64,000 nt of DNA from an uncultured Ruegeria sp. (GTDB taxonomy: Bacteria; Pseudomonadota; Alphaproteobacteria; Rhodobacterales; Rhodobacteraceae), in contig NZ_CANMQQ010000002.1 of assembly GCF_947500045.1 (NCBI RefSeq), positions 400,208 to 464,207 on the forward strand. Direction: 5' to 3'. Below, one piece after another: positions 59,161-64,000 of the stretch. The notes beneath the pieces are model-generated. The model had not been told where the DNA came from, made no database searches, and saw nothing but the letters and a program-made list of their open reading frames with translations. How positions within the stretch are numbered: the stretch's first letter is position 1; each line of letters opens with the position of its first letter. Position numbers and translations under genes: made by a program.

Positions 59161-60519
59161 CTAGACGTTCATCAGCAGGTGCTCACGCTCCCACGGAGAA
59201 ATCACCTGCAGGAACTCTTCGTACTCTGCGCGTTTGACGATGCCATAAACACGGGCGAATTCAGGGCCAAGAACGTCATGCAAGGCGGTGGCTTGATCAA
59301 ACAAGTCCAGCGCGTCACCCATGACCTGCGGGATGTCGCCGTCACCTTCATAGGCATCGCCATAGAATTGGCGACGTGGGCGTTCCTGCTGGGTCAGACC
59401 TAAGTAACCGCAGGCCAGTGACAAAGCGATACCCAGATAAGGATTGCAATCCATCCCGGCGATACGGTTCTCAACTCGTCGCGCTTCTGGGCCTGACAGG
59501 GGTACGCGAATTCCAGTGGTGCGGTTGTCGCGCGCCCATTCCAGATTGATCGGCGCGGCATGATCTTTCACATAGCGGCGGTAGGAATTCACGTAAGGCG
59601 CCATCACCGCCAGACCAGCGGGCAGGTGGTTCTGTAGCCCTGCGATGAAGTGATAAAACGCATCCGTCTCGCCCCCTTGCGGACCAGAAAAGATATTCTG
59701 ACCCGTTTCCTTTTCGATGATCGAGTGATGGATGTGCATGGCTGAGCCTGGCTCATCCTCAATCGGTTTTGCCATGAACGTGGCAAAACAGTTGTGACGC
59801 AACGCGGCTTCGCGGATCAGGCGTTTGAAATAGAATACTTCATCCGCCAGCTTCACCGGATCACCGTGGCGCAGATTGATCTCCAACTGCCCGGCGCCGC
59901 CTTCCTGCGTGATCCCGTCGATCTCGAACCCTTGAAACTCGGCGAAATCGTAGATGTCGTCGATCACCGGTCCGAACTCATCCACCGCGGTCATCGAATA
60001 GGCCTGCCGCGCCGCGGCCGGCCGGCCCGAGCGGCCCATCATCGGCTTAATCCCCTGCGCCGGGTCCACATTTGGCGCAACAAGGAAAAATTCCATCTCG
60101 GGGGCGACGATCGGTTCCCAACCATTGTCGTGATACATCTTCACCACGCGCTTGAGCACATTGCGCGGGCTGAAAGGGATCGGCTCTCCGTCACGGTCAA
60201 ACGCGTCGTGGATCACCTGCAGGGTCCAGTCGCCGGTCCATGGAGCAGCAGATGCAGTTGAGAAGTCGGGCTTCAGAATCATGTCGCGCTCGATGAACCC
60301 GTCTTCTCCGGCAGCCTCGCCCCAGTCCCCGGTTATGGTTTGGTAAAAGATGCTGTCGGGCAGGTGGAAATAGGATTGTTTGGCGAATTTCGACGCGGGG
60401 ACCGCCTTGCCGCGCGCGATGCCGGGCAGGTCCGAAATGATGCATTCGACTTCATCCAGCCGCTTGCCTTCGAAATAAGTGCGTGCTGCTTCAGGCAGCT
60501 GATCTGTCCAGTCGGCCAT
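59161..60519 (-). CDS. Glutamine synthetase family protein, gamma-glutamylputrescine synthetase-like
   Basis: VECIISDLPGIARGKAVPASKF...APEMEFFLVAPN...GSAMHIHHSII...INLEWARDNRTTGIRVP...VENRIAGMDCNPYLGIALSLACGYLG. Confidence 0.92.
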   Translation of the reverse strand: MADWTDQLPEAARTYFEGKRLDEVECIISDLPGIARGKAVPASKFAKQSYFHLPDSIFYQTITGDWGEAAGEDGFIERDMILKPDFSTASAAPWTGDWTLQVIHDAFDRDGEPIPFSPRNVLKRVVKMYHDNGWEPIVAPEMEFFLVAPNVDPAQGIKPMMGRSGRPAAARQAYSMTAVDEFGPVIDDIYDFAEFQGFEIDGITQEGGAGQLEINLRHGDPVKLADEVFYFKRLIREAALRHNCFATFMAKPIEDEPGSAMHIHHSIIEKETGQNIFSGPQGGETDAFYHFIAGLQNHLPAGLAVMAPYVNSYRRYVKDHAAPINLEWARDNRTTGIRVPLSGPEARRVENRIAGMDCNPYLGIALSLACGYLGLTQQERPRRQFYGDAYEGDGDIPQVMGDALDLFDQATALHDVLGPEFARVYGIVKRAEYEEFLQVISPWEREHLLMNV

Positions 60520-61199
60520 CAGGCCCTCGCTTTCTTCAGAAAATCCGCCATGTGGCGACCGATTTTGGCATTGTCATCTGCGGCGTCCTGTCGGTTTGCG
60601 GCAGCTTGCATCAGGTCATCGGGAACCACGCCTTTACCTCGGGTTTCCATCAACCCCTGAATGAAATCATTTCCGTATTCCGGGTGGGCCTGCACGGTCC
60701 AGATCGTGTCGCCATACGCGACCATCGCGTTCTGGCAAAAGTCATTCGTGCCGGTGACCACAGCGCCTTCGGGCAGTCGCGTGACCTGATCCTGATGCCA
60801 AGCGTTCAGCGTGACGGCCTGGTCACCAAAGCGGTAATCGGTGCGTCCAATTGCCCAGCCGCCTTTGAACTTTTCCACTTTACCACCAAGGGCTTGCGCG
60901 ATGATCTGATGGCCAAAGCAGACACCGATCAACGGTGTTCCGGCTTCTTGAATATCACGGATCAGCCGCTCTAGTGGGGCAATCCATGGGTGATCTTCGT
61001 AGGCACCATGGCGCGATCCTGTTATCACCCAGCCATCGGCCTGATGCGCGTTTTCCGGAAACACGCCGTCGACCACTGAATATGTCTGGAATTCAAATCC
61101 GTTTCCGCCCAGTAATGCACGAAACATGCCGTCATATTCCCCGAATTGTTCATGCAATTCGTCGGGTGGGTGACCGGTTACAAGTATGCCGATTTTCAT
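60519..61199 (-). CDS. Class I glutamine amidotransferase-like protein
   Basis: DGWVITGSRHGAYEDHPWIAPLERLIRDIQEAGTPLIGVCFGHQIIAQALGGKVEKFKGGWAIG. Confidence 0.9.
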   Translation of the reverse strand: MKIGILVTGHPPDELHEQFGEYDGMFRALLGGNGFEFQTYSVVDGVFPENAHQADGWVITGSRHGAYEDHPWIAPLERLIRDIQEAGTPLIGVCFGHQIIAQALGGKVEKFKGGWAIGRTDYRFGDQAVTLNAWHQDQVTRLPEGAVVTGTNDFCQNAMVAYGDTIWTVQAHPEYGNDFIQGLMETRGKGVVPDDLMQAAANRQDAADDNAKIGRHMADFLKKARA

Positions 61200-61207
61200 A
61201 GTTCACC

Positions 61208-61223
61208 AAATTTGATCAAATTT
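61208..61223. promoter_or_regulatory. Operator-like palindrome AAATTTGATCAAATTT
   Basis: Perfect 16-bp palindrome immediately upstream of the SD/start of 60519..61199; core shared with 62636..62649. Confidence 0.7.
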
Positions 61224-61257
61224 ATTCTAGCGGAGCGAAGCAAGGCGGGCAAGAGGC

Positions 61258-62577
61258 TCAAACATTCTCAAGATAGCTAAGCCAGTGCTCCTCGGTAGGG
61301 CGGTCGGCAAAGCGCGCGATTTCCTGCCGTTTAGTCATTGCCATATTGCGGATCAGATCAGTGGGAAAGATGCGCGCAACCAAAGGGTCGGTCTCAAATG
61401 CGGATATGGCTGAAGGCCAGTCCGGAGCGAGTTGCGGCAGGTCCGTAACCTCATAGGCATTGCCGCTGATCGGTGCGGGTGGCTGTAGGCTGTCCTCGAT
61501 CCCGACCAATGCCGCACCCAGGACTGCGCTCAGCATCAGATAGGGGTTGATATCACCACCGGCAACACGATGCTCGATCCGCCGCGCTGCGGGCGCGCCA
61601 CCGGGAATACGCAGAGCCGCAGTGCGATTCTCGTAGGCCCAGCTTGCCCCGGTCGGGGCATGTGCGCCGGGCACGAGTCGCGTGTAAGAGTTTCCGTGCG
61701 GCGCGAAAATCAGCGTTGAGCCGGGCATCGCAGCCAGACATCCCGCCACCGCCGAGCGCAACAGTTCGGTGCCCTCAGGCCCCCCGTCATCGAAGATATT
61801 TTTACCATCAGCATCGATCACCGAGAAATGCACATGCATCCCGTTGCCCGCGTCCCGCGCAAAGGGTTTGGCCATAAAGGTCGCGGTGAACCCGTGTTTG
61901 TGGGCAAGACCGCGTGCCAAGCTTTTGAAAAGCCACGTATCATCGGCGCAGCGCATCGCGTCCTGATGGTTCAGGTTGATCTCGAACTGGCCGATACCGC
62001 TCTCGGAAATGGCGGTCTGGGCCGGGATGCCCATGGCAGCACAGCCATCGTAGAGATCGGTAAAAAAGGCATCAAAGGCATCCATTTCGGCCATCGAAAG
62101 AACGGCCTCGTCCTGCAGCCTGCGACCCGTGACTGGGTTGACCGGAGGCTGTGGCTGACCGCCCGAAGCATCGAGCAGAGTGAACTCAAGCTCGGTGGCG
62201 GCGATGACTGACCAACCACGTTCTGCATAACGATCCAGAATTGCAGAAAGGGCGTGCCGGGGGTCGCCCGCAAAGGGTGTGCCATCATCGTGATAGAGGC
62301 ACATGGGAACCAGTGCGGTGGCTGTATCAAGCCACGGCATAGGGACGGGGCCGCGCCCGGTGGGGCGCAGCAGACCATCGGCATCACCGCTTTCGAAGAC
62401 CAACGGGCTGCCATCGATATCGGCCCCCCATAAATCGACATTGAGCGCCGAGAACGGCATTCGCACGACACCTTTATCCAGCTTCGCGCTGTAGGAGGGC
62501 GGCACGCGTTTGCCGCGCATCTGTCCGTTCAGGTCACAGGCGGCGACGCGGAATGTATGCAGGGCGCTCAGGTCCAT
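61258..62577 (-). CDS. Glutamine synthetase family protein (gamma-glutamyl-amine ligase type)
   Basis: FRVAACDLNGQMRGKRVPPSYSAKL...AATELEFTLLDASGG...GNGMHVHFSVID...APTGASWAYENRTAALRIPGG...IEHRVAGGDINPYLMLSAVLGAALVG. Confidence 0.92.
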   Translation of the reverse strand: MDLSALHTFRVAACDLNGQMRGKRVPPSYSAKLDKGVVRMPFSALNVDLWGADIDGSPLVFESGDADGLLRPTGRGPVPMPWLDTATALVPMCLYHDDGTPFAGDPRHALSAILDRYAERGWSVIAATELEFTLLDASGGQPQPPVNPVTGRRLQDEAVLSMAEMDAFDAFFTDLYDGCAAMGIPAQTAISESGIGQFEINLNHQDAMRCADDTWLFKSLARGLAHKHGFTATFMAKPFARDAGNGMHVHFSVIDADGKNIFDDGGPEGTELLRSAVAGCLAAMPGSTLIFAPHGNSYTRLVPGAHAPTGASWAYENRTAALRIPGGAPAARRIEHRVAGGDINPYLMLSAVLGAALVGIEDSLQPPAPISGNAYEVTDLPQLAPDWPSAISAFETDPLVARIFPTDLIRNMAMTKRQEIARFADRPTEEHWLSYLENV

Positions 62578-62635
62578 TGTGGGCTCCGTAGTCGTGTATT
62601 GAGAGGTTTAAATCAGCTTCGTCGCGTTGTCACGG

Positions 62636-62657
62636 AATTTGATCAAATTATGATCAA
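62636..62657. promoter_or_regulatory. Operator-like palindrome AATTTGATCAAATT plus second TGATCAA half-site 11 bp away
   Basis: AATTTGATCAAATTATGATCAA; lies 58 bp upstream of the 61258..62577 start. Confidence 0.7.
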
Positions 62658-62789
62658 CTGTAATTTGCGGCCTAATATGAAAACTCGAATTGTCCATGTA
62701 GTACATGGGGCAAGACCGCTTTCTTCCGAGTTGTACAACATTGAGACACCCGATTGTGCCCGGTGCAACGATGCCTATAGTCTGTCTTC

Positions 62790-63599
62790 ATGTTCATCTT
62801 CCTTTCCATTCTGTTACTTTTTGCAGGCGGGTTCGCCTATTACGTCTGGTCCAAGAAACAGGCCCGCGCCGCGTTGTTGGCGACATCTCTGACCACTCAT
62901 CAACGCCAAGTTATCGATAATCAGGTGCCGATTATTCGGCGGTTACCAGCTGGGTTACGCAGCCACTTGGACGGCAAGGTGAACCTGTTTCTGGATCAGG
63001 TGAGTTTCTACGGCTGTGATGGGCTGGAGGTGACAGAAGAGATGGAGCTGTCGATCGCAGCGCAGGCCAGTCTTCTCGTGATCAACAGTGAACTTTGGTA
63101 CGATAATCTGACCACGATCCTGATCTATCCCAACGCATTCAAGTCGAAGCAACGGCGGCAGTCAGGCTTCGTCGTATCCGAAAAAGAGATCGTTCGCACC
63201 GGCGAAAGCTGGGATCGCGGGCCGGTCATTCTGTCATGGGCGCACAGCCAGCAAGGTGCGTTGGATGATCGGGACGGCCAAAATGTTGTGCTGCACGAAT
63301 TCGCTCATCAGATCGATGATTTGTCGGGCGGCACCAACGGCGTGCCCATCCTGAGCGAAGGTCAAAGCTTTGCCGAGTGGGAAAAGGTGTTCCTGACGGC
63401 CTATGATACGCATGTGCAGGCCGTTGAAAGCGGGCGGCACACGGTCATCGACCCCTATGGTGCGACGGGACATGAGGAGTTCTTTGCGGTCTCCGTTGAG
63501 GTCTTCTTTGAACGCCCCAAAGCGCTAAAACACGAGGTGCCCGAGGTCTATGAACAGCTTTCGAGACTGTTCCGACTGAACCCGGTAGAGTGGGCTTAG
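62790..63599 (+). CDS. mtfA: Zinc-dependent peptidase, MtfA (M90) family
   Basis: TTILIYPNAF...VILSWAHSQQG...NVVLHEFAHQIDDLSGGTNGVP (HEFAH). Confidence 0.92.
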   Translation: MFIFLSILLLFAGGFAYYVWSKKQARAALLATSLTTHQRQVIDNQVPIIRRLPAGLRSHLDGKVNLFLDQVSFYGCDGLEVTEEMELSIAAQASLLVINSELWYDNLTTILIYPNAFKSKQRRQSGFVVSEKEIVRTGESWDRGPVILSWAHSQQGALDDRDGQNVVLHEFAHQIDDLSGGTNGVPILSEGQSFAEWEKVFLTAYDTHVQAVESGRHTVIDPYGATGHEEFFAVSVEVFFERPKALKHEVPEVYEQLSRLFRLNPVEWA

Positions 63600-64000
63600 C
63601 GAGCGAAGTTCAGTTTGAACTGCATTTTGGTTTTTCGCTCGGCGGGGAGGTGTTTGTTGAGGTGTTTGTTGACCATGCCGAAGCCCCAGACGATGACGAG
63701 TGTGACCATGATGAAGTAGAAGGCCAGGATTGGGTAGGGGACGAACGGGTTGAAGGTTTTGTCCGCGAAGTAGCTGGCGTAATACAGCGCGTCTCCGCGT
63801 TGTTGCCAGGCCGGGAAGGCCGAGAAGAAGACCAGTGTGGTGGACTGGAATACAAAGATCGCCTCATTGGTGTAGGCGGGCCATGCCAGACGCAGCATTG
63901 TGGGCCAGATGATCCGGCGGAAGCGGGACCAGCCGGACATGCCATAGGCATCCGCGGCCTCGATATCGCCCTTGGGGATCGAGCGCAGGGCGCCATAGAA
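63596..64000 (-). CDS. ABC transporter permease (polar amino acid type), 5' part cut by window edge
   Basis: FYGALRSIPKGDIEAADAYGMSGWSRFRRIIWPTMLRLAWPAYTNEAIFVFQSTTLV (EAA-loop motif), continues to window end. Confidence 0.88.
   Translation of the reverse strand, partial: FYGALRSIPKGDIEAADAYGMSGWSRFRRIIWPTMLRLAWPAYTNEAIFVFQSTTLVFFSAFPAWQQRGDALYYASYFADKTFNPFVPYPILAFYFIMVTLVIVWGFGMVNKHLNKHLPAERKTKMQFKLNFAR

Overview
The window looks like chromosomal DNA from a roseobacter-type alphaproteobacterium (Rhodobacteraceae), judged from gene content (phaZ-CPR, thyX, sdhE, TRAP transporters, DUF1636 gene behind a B12 riboswitch). It is mostly dense housekeeping and catabolic gene content. Recognisable blocks: B12 riboswitch + DUF1636 gene; a GT2 / methyltransferase / GT2 group next to a degenerate glycosyltransferase-like gene; tRNA-Cys; pcm-tolC-PopZ-like gene; cobQ; efp; ygfZ; a 10-kb catabolic cluster (RpiR regulator, N-formylglutamate amidohydrolase-like protein, TRAP transporter, glutamine-synthetase-like enzyme, ALDH, Fe-ADH, hydrolase); parE flanked on both sides by AT-richer accessory DNA; ppk2; MATE; aspartate aminotransferase; sdhE; thyX; a bufferin-type RiPP operon (BufA-BufB/DUF692-BufC-DoxX); thrS; phaZ/phaC/phaP/phaR; and a gamma-glutamyl-polyamine (Puu-like) cluster with two more GS-like genes. 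The strongest candidate for an undescribed system is a lone 882-aa gene (complement 29288..31936). It combines an HsdR_N-like PD-(D/E)xK nuclease domain, a P-loop (STAND/AAA-like) NTPase and a C-terminal S1 RNA-binding domain, and looks like a single-protein defence or stress-response system. Secondary candidates are a two-gene membrane/coiled-coil unit overlapping the parE stop codon, a perfect 12-bp hairpin between bufA and bufB, AAATTTGATCAAATTT operator-like palindromes in the polyamine cluster, CTGC-N3-GCAG (PhaR-type) sites, and a 53-54 bp intergenic repeat present twice. All calls come from reading the sequence and the supplied ORF track; no database search was run.
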